The translations under genes and the position numbers were made by a program. From Herminiimonas arsenitoxidans (GTDB lineage Bacteria; Pseudomonadota; Gammaproteobacteria; Burkholderiales; Burkholderiaceae_D), in contig NZ_LT671418.1 of the NCBI RefSeq assembly GCF_900130075.1, forward strand, positions 1,426,001 to 1,490,000: a stretch of 64,000 nt of DNA, in the 5' to 3' direction. Below the pieces are notes generated by a model. The model did not search any database. It was not told the origin of the DNA and saw only the letters and a program-made list of their open reading frames with translations. Positions 17,906 to 25,008 of this stretch are shown here, in pieces. Numbering within the stretch: position 1 is the stretch's first letter; every line of letters starts with the position of its first letter.

Positions 17906-19012
17906 ATGAAACCCACCCCTCGTCTCCGCCGTCTGTTCGTTCCTACCCTCGCAGCAATCGTCAACCGCTACCTTCTAGAAGTCTCCGCAGCCAAGAAAGG
18001 CGCGGCCGCTGAGCGCTCCATTGCGCGCACCTGGCTCGGCACTAGGCTGGCTGGCCGTCCCGTTGATCGCATCCGTAATACGGACCTGATTGAAATCCGT
18101 GACGCTTGGCTGAAGGATAAGGCCGCGTCGACCGTCGTGCGCCGGCTGGCTTTCCTCTCCCATGTGTTCACGGTGCTGCGTAAGGATTGGGGCTGGCACG
18201 AGCTGGCCAACCCTGTGCAGCTCGTACGCCGGCCGGCTGTGAGCGATGCCCGCGACCGTAGGCTGTTCGATCAGATCAAGCTGCGCGGCATCTCTGAAGA
18301 CGAATGCCCGCCTGGTGAACTGGAATGGATCATGCGGTCGACGCGGTCGGCCGAGCTGCCTACCATCATGGTGCTGGCGTCTGAATCCGGCATGCGTCGC
18401 GGCGAGATATGCGGCATTTTGCGGGAGCGTATAGATATGGTGTACGGCGTGGTTCACCTGGTAGATACGAAGAACGGCACCTCTCGCGAGGTACCGCTTA
18501 CGCCCAAGGCGAAGGAAGAGTTGCGCCTATTCTTAGTCGGCCGCCCATTGCGTGGCCGTGTGTTCACGATGTCGCCGGGCTCGGTAACGCGGGCCTTTAT
18601 ACGTGCGCGCCATCGCGCCAGAGCCAAGTATGAGGCGTTATGTGCCCGACTCGGGCGACGCGCCAATACGGCCTATTTCCGCGATCTGCGGCTTCACGAC
18701 TTGCGCCATGAGGCGACATCCGTGCTGGCCCCGATCTTCGAGCTGCACGAGATGGCGAAAATCAGCGGTCACAAAGATACCCGAATGCTCTTGCGCTACT
18801 ACCACCCACGCGGGCGAGATTTAGCGCACAAGCTGGCGCGCAGCGTGGTCGGCCGCCGCCAGTTGGCAGAGCTTCGCGCGCAGCGCGCCCTGTACCGCGC
18901 CGTGCAAGCGGATTTAATCGCCGTCGCCCATGTACCGGAAGCCTTGCACGGCTCGGAAGTGGCCGCCATAGCCGGCCTTGCCGATCGCGCCGGCTCCGCT
19001 TCGCTCGGCTGA
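17906..19012 (+). CDS. Tyrosine recombinase, candidate shufflon recombinase
   Basis: About 368 residues from the ATG at 17906 (a GTG three codons upstream is possible). The catalytic set is complete: Arg164 in SGMRRGE, a beta-hairpin Lys in DTKNGTSRE, His264 and Arg267 in LHDLRHE, His289 in GHKD, and the nucleophile Tyr298/299 in LLRYYHP. An N-terminal SAM-like arm-binding domain precedes, and the C-terminal tail of about 65 residues is longer than in minimal integrases. A Mu-type phage integrates with its DDE transposase, so this enzyme is best explained as the recombinase of the tail-fibre shufflon 2.4 kb away, like Rci of plasmid R64. Its 3' end overlaps the convergent ABC-GNAT gene by 99 bases. 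Confidence 0.9.
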   Translation: MKPTPRLRRLFVPTLAAIVNRYLLEVSAAKKGAAAERSIARTWLGTRLAGRPVDRIRNTDLIEIRDAWLKDKAASTVVRRLAFLSHVFTVLRKDWGWHELANPVQLVRRPAVSDARDRRLFDQIKLRGISEDECPPGELEWIMRSTRSAELPTIMVLASESGMRRGEICGILRERIDMVYGVVHLVDTKNGTSREVPLTPKAKEELRLFLVGRPLRGRVFTMSPGSVTRAFIRARHRARAKYEALCARLGRRANTAYFRDLRLHDLRHEATSVLAPIFELHEMAKISGHKDTRMLLRYYHPRGRDLAHKLARSVVGRRQLAELRAQRALYRAVQADLIAVAHVPEALHGSEVAAIAGLADRAGSASLG

Positions 19013-20041
19013 CTTGGCCATCGACTTCATGCATCGCACTTTGTCAGCGCCGACGAGATTGGCTGATACCTGCGTCCAACGAGGGTTTCGCCTGAGCGCG
19101 GCCGCCAAGCCCGGATGGCTGGTGTGAAACAGCGTACGCATCGGTTTGCCGTAGCGGTTCTCGCCACGCGCCCACAGGTCGCACACCGCGTCGAGGAAGC
19201 GGATGCCGACGCCTGCGCCTTGCCACTCGGGCATGATCACCAGTCGAGATGCGCGTGCCTCAATCATTCCGGGTCTAGTAGACACACCGACGTGTCCAAC
19301 GAGATGGCCATCGACCGTGGCCACGTAGTTGGTGGCGGCGATCATCTTTGGCATCTTCAGATAATGATGCGGCTCAAAGCGTGGCCAATGTCGCCAGTCT
19401 GTCTGCCACAACTGGACGTCGATACGCGGGCTGGGCCGATCCCACCCCCGAGAAAACTCGCCGGTACCGGAATCGAGAACCCAATCCGGCTTGATCCAAT
19501 CGAGGATGTCGTAGTGGCAGGACAGCAGGACAATTTGTCCTTTGCCGCGTCGCCATGCTTTGGCAAATGCGCCGGCTCCGACTTGGGCAATCTGACGGTC
19601 GACAACGCTGGTGAATTCGTCCAGTACTGCGCGCTCCGGTGCCTCGCTGATCAAGCGCGCCAGGTTAGCGCGGAACTGTTCGCCGTTCGACAGTACCGCG
19701 TACGGCCGCAACCATGTCGGCACGCTACCGAGACCTACCGATGAAAGCGCGGACGTCACGTCGTCAAAACTGCCTGCAGGCGCGATCGCCTCGATCACTG
19801 GCGTGTTGGCTGGCCATGTCGGCCGGTAGATCGCACCGTCGCCCCATATTGCTGAGCCGATGCTGGTCTTGCCGCTGCCGCTAGGGCCGACGACAACGCC
19901 GATCTGCCAGTCGTTGGCGTCGATCGGCAGATCTATATCAAGATTGAAGTTTGCGCCGCTGTCGACGTTGAATAGCGACTTGACGCGTGATGCGCGGTAG
20001 CTGTCGAAGTCGTCGCACTGGTGACGGATGGCGATCTTCAT
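18914..20041 (-). CDS. ABC-type ATPase fused to GNAT acetyltransferase domain
   Basis: A 375-residue fusion of the COG2401 type. N-terminal half: Walker A GPSGSGKT (residues 52-59), ABC signature LSNGEQ (117-122), Walker B AVLDE (138-142) and switch His in SCHYD (176); there are no membrane segments, so it is a soluble ABC ATPase. C-terminal half: GNAT core with VATVDGHLVGHVGVS and the acetyl-CoA loop MPEWQGAGVGIRFLD, then a Ser/Gly/Ala-rich tail. It is the last gene of a com-led operon, with its ATG overlapping the upstream stop (ATGA). Mu Mom has been modelled as a GNAT-fold enzyme, so a role in DNA modification is a reasonable inference, not shown. Confidence 0.8.
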   Translation of the reverse strand: MKIAIRHQCDDFDSYRASRVKSLFNVDSGANFNLDIDLPIDANDWQIGVVVGPSGSGKTSIGSAIWGDGAIYRPTWPANTPVIEAIAPAGSFDDVTSALSSVGLGSVPTWLRPYAVLSNGEQFRANLARLISEAPERAVLDEFTSVVDRQIAQVGAGAFAKAWRRGKGQIVLLSCHYDILDWIKPDWVLDSGTGEFSRGWDRPSPRIDVQLWQTDWRHWPRFEPHHYLKMPKMIAATNYVATVDGHLVGHVGVSTRPGMIEARASRLVIMPEWQGAGVGIRFLDAVCDLWARGENRYGKPMRTLFHTSHPGLAAALRRNPRWTQVSANLVGADKVRCMKSMAKSAERSGAGAIGKAGYGGHFRAVQGFRYMGDGD

Positions 20042-20190
20042 ACCGTCACCACTTTCAGCTTGTAGCCCTTGCTGGCCAGCGCGGTGAAGACCGCCTTTTG
20101 ATGCTTCTCGTCTCTGCAGTGAACGACGATGCCGAACTGCTGCTGATAGATAAACCCGTTCTTACCTGGTTGTTTCTTTGGCGCTGTCAT
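20038..20190 (-). CDS. Small basic protein between com and ABC-GNAT, 50 aa
   Basis: Starts with MTAPKKQPGKNG inside the end of the com gene (29-base overlap) and ends in an ATGA overlap with the ABC-GNAT gene. The chain has a flexible Lys-rich start and a compact beta-alpha-beta-like remainder (FGIVVHCRDEKHQKAVFTAL). No family recognised. The tight overlaps suggest translational coupling, and the overlap with com occupies the position that the start of mom has in Mu. Confidence 0.7.
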   Translation of the reverse strand: MTAPKKQPGKNGFIYQQQFGIVVHCRDEKHQKAVFTALASKGYKLKVVTV

Positions 20191-20347
20191 GAGTGACTCC
20201 CGGTGCAGGCGCTCGATGGCGTTCTGGTGCGGGACTCATGGCCCTCAATTGATTAATGACCGCGCAGCGCGGGCACTTAATTATCAGGCGGGTAAAGATA
20301 CCGACGCCTAGTTTCTTGTTGCAACTGCCGCAGCGAATCTCCTGCAT
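20162..20347 (-). CDS. com: Com-like zinc-finger translational regulator
   Basis: A 61-residue protein with the Mu Com signature: IRCGSCNKKL and IKCPRC give a four-Cys zinc site (Cys6, Cys9, Cys25, Cys28), followed by a basic tail. A good GGAG ribosome-binding site precedes the ATG. In Mu, Com binds mom mRNA and opens its start site for translation. Here the next gene begins inside com, so the same control could act on the 50-aa protein and the ABC-GNAT fusion behind it. Confidence 0.88.
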   Translation of the reverse strand: MQEIRCGSCNKKLGVGIFTRLIIKCPRCAVINQLRAMSPAPERHRAPAPGVTHDSAKETTR

Positions 20348-20511
20348 TGATGTTTCTCCGTGCTAATATTCGCCCGCCTCCGTACGGGGTGGCAGGGCCT
20401 TGGCGGAGCATGCAGTTCTTTTGCGTGCAATGTGGCTGGCTGGAATGTTGACGCATTCCGAAGGTCGCCTTGTCTTTTTTTCGTACCTGGTGATGCTTGA
20501 ATTTTGTACAG

Positions 20512-20537
20512 AACGGCGGACATGTGTCCGCCGTTTT
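20512..20537 (+). terminator. Hairpin with T-run in the com/gp49 gap
   Basis: The perfect stem AACGGCGGACA/TGTCCGCCGTT is followed by T's on the plus strand; on the minus strand the tail is weak. It would stop plus-strand transcription, or form an mRNA structure ahead of com. The rest of 20348-20653 holds no gene that I can support and presumably contains the com promoter. Confidence 0.5.
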
Positions 20538-20653
20538 TCATTGGCTCAATGGGTTTGCAAACTTGCGCAATTTCGCAAACTGCCTCTCGGCGGCGTCATT
20601 TCTTCATCGGCTGCCCTCCATAAAGTTAGCGTGATTTCCAGCACACGCCAGCG

Positions 20654-20953
20654 TTAGGTTATCGATACGGGCTTTACGGCCTCCGCCATGCTGCGGTAGA
20701 TGTCCTCCTGCAGCAGATAGCCTTCCAGCTCCCAAATTTTCTCGACCGCAGCCTCGCGGGAATATTGCTGGCCAAGGTCTTCCTTGAAGTTGGCCAGGTC
20801 AACGCAGCTCGACTCGCCGCGCACCGTAAAGCCGTTCCGCAGCGTGAGCTCACAGATCATTGTCTTGCCGCTGGCGGTGCGTATAAATGATTCGCCGGTG
20901 ATCTTGGCCTTGATGCCGTCGATAGTTACCTTGTTCGGAGGTGCTGACTTCAT
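20654..20953 (-). CDS. Phage gp49/gp66-family protein, 99 aa
   Basis: Resembles the N4 gp49 / Sf6 gp66 family of small phage proteins: KVTIDGIKAKITGESFIRTASGKTMICELTLRNGFTVRGESSCVD followed by a helix that includes DLGQQYSREAAVEKIWELEGYLL. The role in the family is unknown. It lies between the tail-fibre assembly gene and the com operon on the same strand. Confidence 0.75.
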   Translation of the reverse strand: MKSAPPNKVTIDGIKAKITGESFIRTASGKTMICELTLRNGFTVRGESSCVDLANFKEDLGQQYSREAAVEKIWELEGYLLQEDIYRSMAEAVKPVSIT

Positions 20954-21014
20954 GATGTACTTTCATTCAGTGAAAAAGACTTTCGCAGGATGCTGCGGCC
21001 TAAGCCGCCTCTGA

Positions 21015-21404
21015 TTACGGAAGTTGCTCTGGTTCTGGTGCCGGCTCTGGCACCGGCGCTACGTCAGTCAGCCAATCGGGTACCGGGCCGCCGCCGTCAT
21101 AGCTGGCCGGCGTGCCGTCCACGTCCACCGCCGTTCCAAACTGGTACACATCGAGCACGGCCGGCTTTGTTTCAGTTGCCGGCGTTTTCACGTAGTACAG
21201 CGTGTCAGCGCGGTGGTCTTCAACAACTTCCCATGCGGCACCAACGCGACGTTGAATCATGCCGGCCGGAGCTTCCGGCGCAAGGTCTGCGTACGCGCGA
21301 TACGGGATGTTGAAAAAACCCGGTGCCAGAGCGAGTTCGTTGGCGGCCGTGCGGAACTGGAAAAAACCGAATTGGTCGGTTTGGTCAACAGGGATGGTAT
21401 TCAT
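21015..21404 (-). CDS. Putative tail-fibre assembly protein
   Basis: A 129-residue protein preceded by AAAGGAGAAAT, directly after the shufflon on the tail-fibre strand, where tail phages normally encode the fibre chaperone. A beta-rich N-terminus (DQFGFFQFRTAANE) is followed by a Pro/Glu-rich tail (PVPEPAPEPEQ). Similarity to Mu gpU is not obvious, so the call is mostly positional. Transcription from the fibre gene must cross the whole shufflon to reach it. Confidence 0.5.
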   Translation of the reverse strand: MNTIPVDQTDQFGFFQFRTAANELALAPGFFNIPYRAYADLAPEAPAGMIQRRVGAAWEVVEDHRADTLYYVKTPATETKPAVLDVYQFGTAVDVDGTPASYDGGGPVPDWLTDVAPVPEPAPEPEQLP

Positions 21405-21428
21405 ATTTCTCCTTTAAAAAGTATTTGC

Positions 21429-21635
21429 ACTGCAAATGCGAGAGCGCTCGGTAGCTACAAATCCGACACTCTCAGGAGCCACGGTCACCCGTTGCTGGGC
21501 CGCGCTGACTTGTCCGCCGGTGGCGCAAACGGTGCCAATTGGATTGCCGGCAGTAGTGGCTACGCGACCGGTAATACAGGCACCGCTGAAACTGCTCCGA
21601 AGCACACGGCTTATCACCCTCGCATTCATGCTTAG
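21429..21635 (+). other. Silent tail-fibre cassette 1
   Basis: Frame from the crossover site: TANARALGSYKSDTLRSHGH, then a Gly/Ala/Asn-rich middle, ending PKHTAYHPRIHA and TAG. 68 residues. No start codon or ribosome-binding site of its own. Contains an HxH motif (HGH). Confidence 0.88.
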
Positions 21636-21647
21636 GCTGTCTGCCCC

Positions 21648-21872
21648 ACTGCAAATGCGAGGGTGCTTGGTAGCAAGCAAGTGGCCATTGCTAGGACGGT
21701 GCTCAACACCTCTACAAGTGACTACACTTCCGCGCCCGGCGGCAATGCGTTTAACGGTCCGCGCCTTGCGCAAAACTTGGTTGCCGGGACAATCGCGAAC
21801 ACGACGCAGATTCACGGCGGTTCTGAAACACGTCCGAACAACGTTGCATATCACCCGCGCATTCATGCGTAA
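21648..21872 (+). other. Silent tail-fibre cassette 2
   Basis: Begins TANARVLGSKQVAIARTV and ends ETRPNNVAYHPRIHA plus TAA; 74 residues. It is the only cassette without an HxH motif in its first third, so it is the most divergent tip. Confidence 0.88.
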
Positions 21873-21884
21873 GGTGTCTGCTCC

Positions 21885-22091
21885 ACTGCAAATGCGAGGG
21901 CGCTGGGTAGCGGACAGCTCGATGCCTTCCGGGCTCATATTCACGGCACTCCAAACGTGCTTAAAGCAGGGAGCGTGTACTCGACTGGCGCGACAGCGGC
22001 TGGCATGTCTCTTTCCACACAGACAGAGGCCGCCGGTGGCGCTGAAACGCGCAGCGTCAACGTCGCTTATCACCCGCGCATTCATGCGTAG
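21885..22091 (+). other. Silent tail-fibre cassette 3
   Basis: Begins TANARALGSGQLDAFRAHIH and ends ETRSVNVAYHPRIHA plus TAG; 68 residues, intact frame, HxH motif HIH. Confidence 0.88.
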
Positions 22092-22103
22092 GCTGTCTGC
22101 CCC

Positions 22104-22331
22104 ACTGCAAATGCGAGAGCGCTTGGTAGCAAGCAGCTCGACGCCTATAAGTTGCATAAGCACGACGCGTGGTCGCGAGGAAACAATACAAGTGCTGGTG
22201 GTAGTACCTACCTTTCTCCTTCTGACGTTGTCAGCCCAACGCCAGCAAAAAACTCTCTTTCTATTGAGCCTTCTGGCGGCGCGGAAACGAGAGGCGTCAA
22301 CGTCGCCTACCATCCGCGCATCCATGCTTAA
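22104..22331 (+). other. Silent tail-fibre cassette 4
   Basis: Begins TANARALGSKQLDAYKLHKH and ends ETRGVNVAYHPRIHA plus TAA; 75 residues, intact frame, HxH motif HKH. Confidence 0.88.
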
Positions 22332-22343
22332 CGTGTCAGTGTC

Positions 22344-22553
22344 ACTGCAAATGCGAGAGACTTGGGAAGTAGGCAGCTGCAGCAAGTTCAGTCTCACGGT
22401 CACAGTCTCGAAGTCAACGCTTCCGCTGGCGGCGGCGCTCGCCTCGCCTCTGGTACAGGAACGACTGGGAGCGGAACCCTTCCGGTCAACGCTTTTGGTG
22501 GCGCCGAAACGCGCCCGAGAAACACCGCATACCACCCGCGCATCCATGCGTAA
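22344..22553 (+). other. Silent tail-fibre cassette 5
   Basis: Begins TANARDLGSRQLQQVQSHGH and ends ETRPRNTAYHPRIHA plus TAA; 69 residues, intact frame. The last residues are the same as in cassette 8 although the middles differ. Confidence 0.88.
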
Positions 22554-22565
22554 GCTGTCTGCCCC

Positions 22566-22763
22566 ACTGCAAATGCGAGAGCGCTCGGTAGCAAACAGGC
22601 CGACGCGCTTAAGGCTCACTCCCATGCCAACGTCGGAGGCAAAGATGGTCCGGCTGGCGGCGCGAATAGTTACGCCGGCAGCAGTTCGGGCGCAACTGGC
22701 AGCACTGGCGGCGCAGAGACGCGAGGCGTCAACGTCGCTTACCACCCTAGAATCCATGCGTAG
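22566..22763 (+). other. Silent tail-fibre cassette 6
   Basis: Begins TANARALGSKQADALKAHSH and ends ETRGVNVAYHPRIHA plus TAG; 65 residues, the shortest cassette, intact frame. Confidence 0.88.
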
Positions 22764-22775
22764 AGTGTCCGCTCC

Positions 22776-23024
22776 ACTGCAAATGCGAGAACGATGGGCA
22801 GCGTGCGCTTGGATGCTCTTCAGGGCCATCATCACTCGGCTCGTGCCGCTAGCTCTGTCGGCGGGGACGACAACCGGCACTGGCCCGGCGGTACCGGCGC
22901 GGCCACTACTGGTCTTGCTTGGAACATTACGGGCCCGATCAGCGATGGAATCAATGGCGCGCCGAGGCTTGGCAAAGAAACTCGCCCGGTTAGCGTCGCT
23001 TACCACCCGCGCATCCATGCCTAA
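22776..23024 (+). other. Silent tail-fibre cassette 7
   Basis: Begins TANARTMGSVRLDALQGHHH and ends ETRPVSVAYHPRIHA plus TAA; 82 residues. It contains DGINGAPRLG, nearly the same as DGSNGAPRLG in the expressed cassette, which points to common ancestry. It meets cassette 8 tail to tail with one base between the stop codons. Confidence 0.88.
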
Positions 23025-23025
23025 G

Positions 23026-23226
23026 CTACGCATGAATGCGCGGGTGGTAAGCCGTGTTTCTCGGACGGGTCTCAGTTCCACCTGTCGCTTGAGTGGCACC
23101 GCTAACAACGACCTGACCCAAAGCACCAGTGCCGGCTTGAGCGGTCGAGTTCGCTTCAATGCTGGTGTGGGCGTGGGACTTAAGATCTTCAACTTGCCTA
23201 CTCCCAAGCGCCCTTGCATTTGCAGT
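23026..23226 (-). other. Silent tail-fibre cassette 8 (same orientation as the fibre gene)
   Basis: Begins TANARALGSRQVEDLKSHAH and ends ETRPRNTAYHPRIHA plus TAG; 66 residues. It lies directly behind the expressed cassette in the same orientation, so reaching it by inversion takes two steps. Its site has one base change after the core (TGCAAG for TGCGAG). Confidence 0.88.
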
Positions 23227-23238
23227 GGGGCAGACAGG

Positions 23239-24429
23239 CTAGGCATGGATGCGCGGGTGATAGGCCGTACTTTTAGGGGCCGTCTCAGCTCCGAGCCTTG
23301 GAGCGCCATTAGATCCATCGGATATTGCCGTTTTGATGAACGCTTCCGTGTTGGACTTGAGCGTGTTGCCACTGGTGGCAGGCCAGTTGCCGGGACCGGC
23401 CACCACGTTATTGATTTGCCGGTCGTTTGTGACCGTAGTGAAATGCGCGTGCCAGTGACCTTGAAGCGTGTCGCCTTTGGAGGAGCCGAGGGTTCGCGCA
23501 TTTGCAGTGTCAGCGTCAGTTCCGGTATATCGCCAGAACATATTGCGCAAATCAGGCGCTCTGAAATAGGTCGCGTCCACGTCAACAAAGTAGTGAGCGC
23601 CAATGTTTGCGTCCCATACGGCTTGGGTAACCACTAAGCCATTTTCCTGCGCGTATGCCCATACCCGCGCGTAAGCAGCTTTAGGCAACAAACCGCCTAC
23701 GCCGTCAAATTCACTGGCCAGTGGTGTTGCCGTATGCCCTTGGAGAGGCCGCCCGCAAAGCGGCGATCGGTAACCCGTGTAATACGCGGATGCTGACCAA
23801 ATCCAGACCTCGCCGGCTTCGGCCACCGTGATCGGCCCCACGTTCGCGCCAGGCAGTGCCGAGATAGATGCAACCCGCGTGTACCGTGCATCAGCGGCCG
23901 CTTGCGACATCGCTTGCGATGGAACGATAGAGCTGATGTAAAACTTGTTGGTTGCCGGATCGCGTGTCGCGGTGATCATTGCGCCAGCCGTCACGTCGCC
24001 GACCGCTAGTGCCGAGCCATCGCTACGCACCAGGGTCAATGCGCCGCCGCCGGCATTTAACGTTGGCGCAACTATCGTGCTGGTGTTGGCTGCCTTGAAT
24101 TGCACTTCGATCGCTTTAGCCGGGTATGCCGTGATCGGTGGGTCCATCGCGACCACATAGGCATTTGCGGCACCAGTGTCGATTGCGTAGTCGCCAACGC
24201 GCGCCTCGATCAGTTTATTGAGTGACCGCGTAAACCAGTCAAAATCATTGTCGGCCGGTACCGCTTCACCAGCGGCTTCCCGCGTCCGTGCCAATGCTTC
24301 TTGTACGTGATTGAAGAACAGCGCGCTACCGTAGGTGGCGTCAGCCATGCCAGGTACGGACGCCTTGAAGCCGTCCTTGCCGGCACCGAACAGGTCAATC
24401 GCGCGGTTTGATGTATTGATGCGTTTCAT
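23239..24429 (-). CDS. Tail fibre protein, constant part plus currently expressed cassette
   Basis: 396 residues. The first ~307 are constant: an N-terminal baseplate-attachment part (MKRINTSNRAIDLFGAGKDG), a beta-rich stretch with LNAGGGALTLVRSDGSALAV, and a collar-like domain with GWIWS-type and AQENGLVV segments. The crossover site at 23498-23509 encodes TANAR; the last ~90 residues are the variable cassette, with HWHAH and ending AYHPRIHA. HxH motifs at fibre tips coordinate iron in T4-like fibres, so the cassette probably forms the receptor-binding tip. It follows the gp48-like gene, as fibre gene S does in Mu. Confidence 0.9.
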   Translation of the reverse strand: MKRINTSNRAIDLFGAGKDGFKASVPGMADATYGSALFFNHVQEALARTREAAGEAVPADNDFDWFTRSLNKLIEARVGDYAIDTGAANAYVVAMDPPITAYPAKAIEVQFKAANTSTIVAPTLNAGGGALTLVRSDGSALAVGDVTAGAMITATRDPATNKFYISSIVPSQAMSQAAADARYTRVASISALPGANVGPITVAEAGEVWIWSASAYYTGYRSPLCGRPLQGHTATPLASEFDGVGGLLPKAAYARVWAYAQENGLVVTQAVWDANIGAHYFVDVDATYFRAPDLRNMFWRYTGTDADTANARTLGSSKGDTLQGHWHAHFTTVTNDRQINNVVAGPGNWPATSGNTLKSNTEAFIKTAISDGSNGAPRLGAETAPKSTAYHPRIHA

Positions 24430-24432
24430 TGG

Positions 24433-25008
24433 TTATGCCTCATAGTTGAATATCAAATCACCGTCGGCCGGCTGCAGCTTGAGGAACAAGCATTCCAGCG
24501 GCCCTTGCTTGTATGCGTCGATAGGGTCTTCACATGACGACTCAGCGGTGAATTTCCGATAGACGGTTTGTTGTCCTGGCACATTGACGCGCCACGCAAA
24601 ACGGTCCGACTCCGACAACAACTGCGCCTCGCAACTCATCTCGCAGTTCCAGGGCTTGAACGACGTGATGGTTACGTCGGTGTAGCCAAGCGCTGCCGCC
24701 AGCGATAAAAAGTAGTCACGGGAAATGCCGCCCGTTTCGGCAACCTTTGCCGCCAGTCGTAGCCGGCGGTCAACAATCGTGTCGGCCGCTTTGCGGCATT
24801 CATCCGGCAGACCGTAGACGCGTTCGTGGTCTTCCAATAAATAGCTGGCCGAACGCGGGTCCAGTTCGCGCGGCAGCGCGGCGACATCCTCTGCAAACCT
24901 GTCAAGCTGCGCGCCTTCCGCCTCGACCAATACGGTCAACCGCTCGTCGGCGCGCTCGTAAGCAACGGGCGGCAGCAGCAGCTTGAATAGGTCGGCGTGC
25001 TTATCCAT
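24433..25008 (-). CDS. Mu gp48-like tail protein (DUF2313/YmfQ)
   Basis: 191 residues. The pattern LLPPVAYERADERLTVLVEAEGAQLDRFAEDVAALPRELDPRSA near the N-terminus and YTDVTITSF in the middle match the YmfQ/DUF2313 family found between baseplate J and the tail fibre in contractile phages. Thought to be a baseplate or tail-tip component. Its stop is 3 bases before the fibre start; its start touches the end of the gp47 gene. Confidence 0.88.
   Translation of the reverse strand: MDKHADLFKLLLPPVAYERADERLTVLVEAEGAQLDRFAEDVAALPRELDPRSASYLLEDHERVYGLPDECRKAADTIVDRRLRLAAKVAETGGISRDYFLSLAAALGYTDVTITSFKPWNCEMSCEAQLLSESDRFAWRVNVPGQQTVYRKFTAESSCEDPIDAYKQGPLECLFLKLQPADGDLIFNYEA

Larger units (their letters stand above)
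21428..23509. repeat. Tail-fibre shufflon: nine crossover repeats and nine cassettes
   Basis: The 12-bp core CACTGCAAATGC occurs nine times. Plus orientation: 21428, 21647, 21884, 22103, 22343, 22565 and 22775. Minus orientation: 23216 and 23498, the latter inside the fibre gene. In frame each site encodes TANAR (TANAR to LGS is common to nearly all). After every site lies a 66-90-codon cassette that keeps frame and ends in AYHPRIHA plus a stop. Between a stop and the next site a GTGTCTGCCCC-like spacer recurs. Inversion between oppositely oriented sites would swap the fibre's C-terminus, as the R64 shufflon does for PilV. Confidence 0.92.

Noticed and set aside
20308..20657. ORFs on both strands in the com/gp49 gap
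   Set aside because: No ribosome-binding sites, low protein character, and one overlaps com out of frame; the hairpin explains the main structure here.
21428..23509. Regularly repeated 12-mers as a CRISPR array
   Set aside because: Repeats are short, 200-290 bases apart, in both orientations, and lie at a coding position; no cas genes are present.
21414..23603. A 729-residue minus-strand ORF and a 733-residue plus-strand ORF spanning the shufflon
   Set aside because: Both arise because the repeated cassettes have few stops in the alternative frames; the real frames are the TANAR to AYHPRIHA cassettes, which are conserved at protein level.
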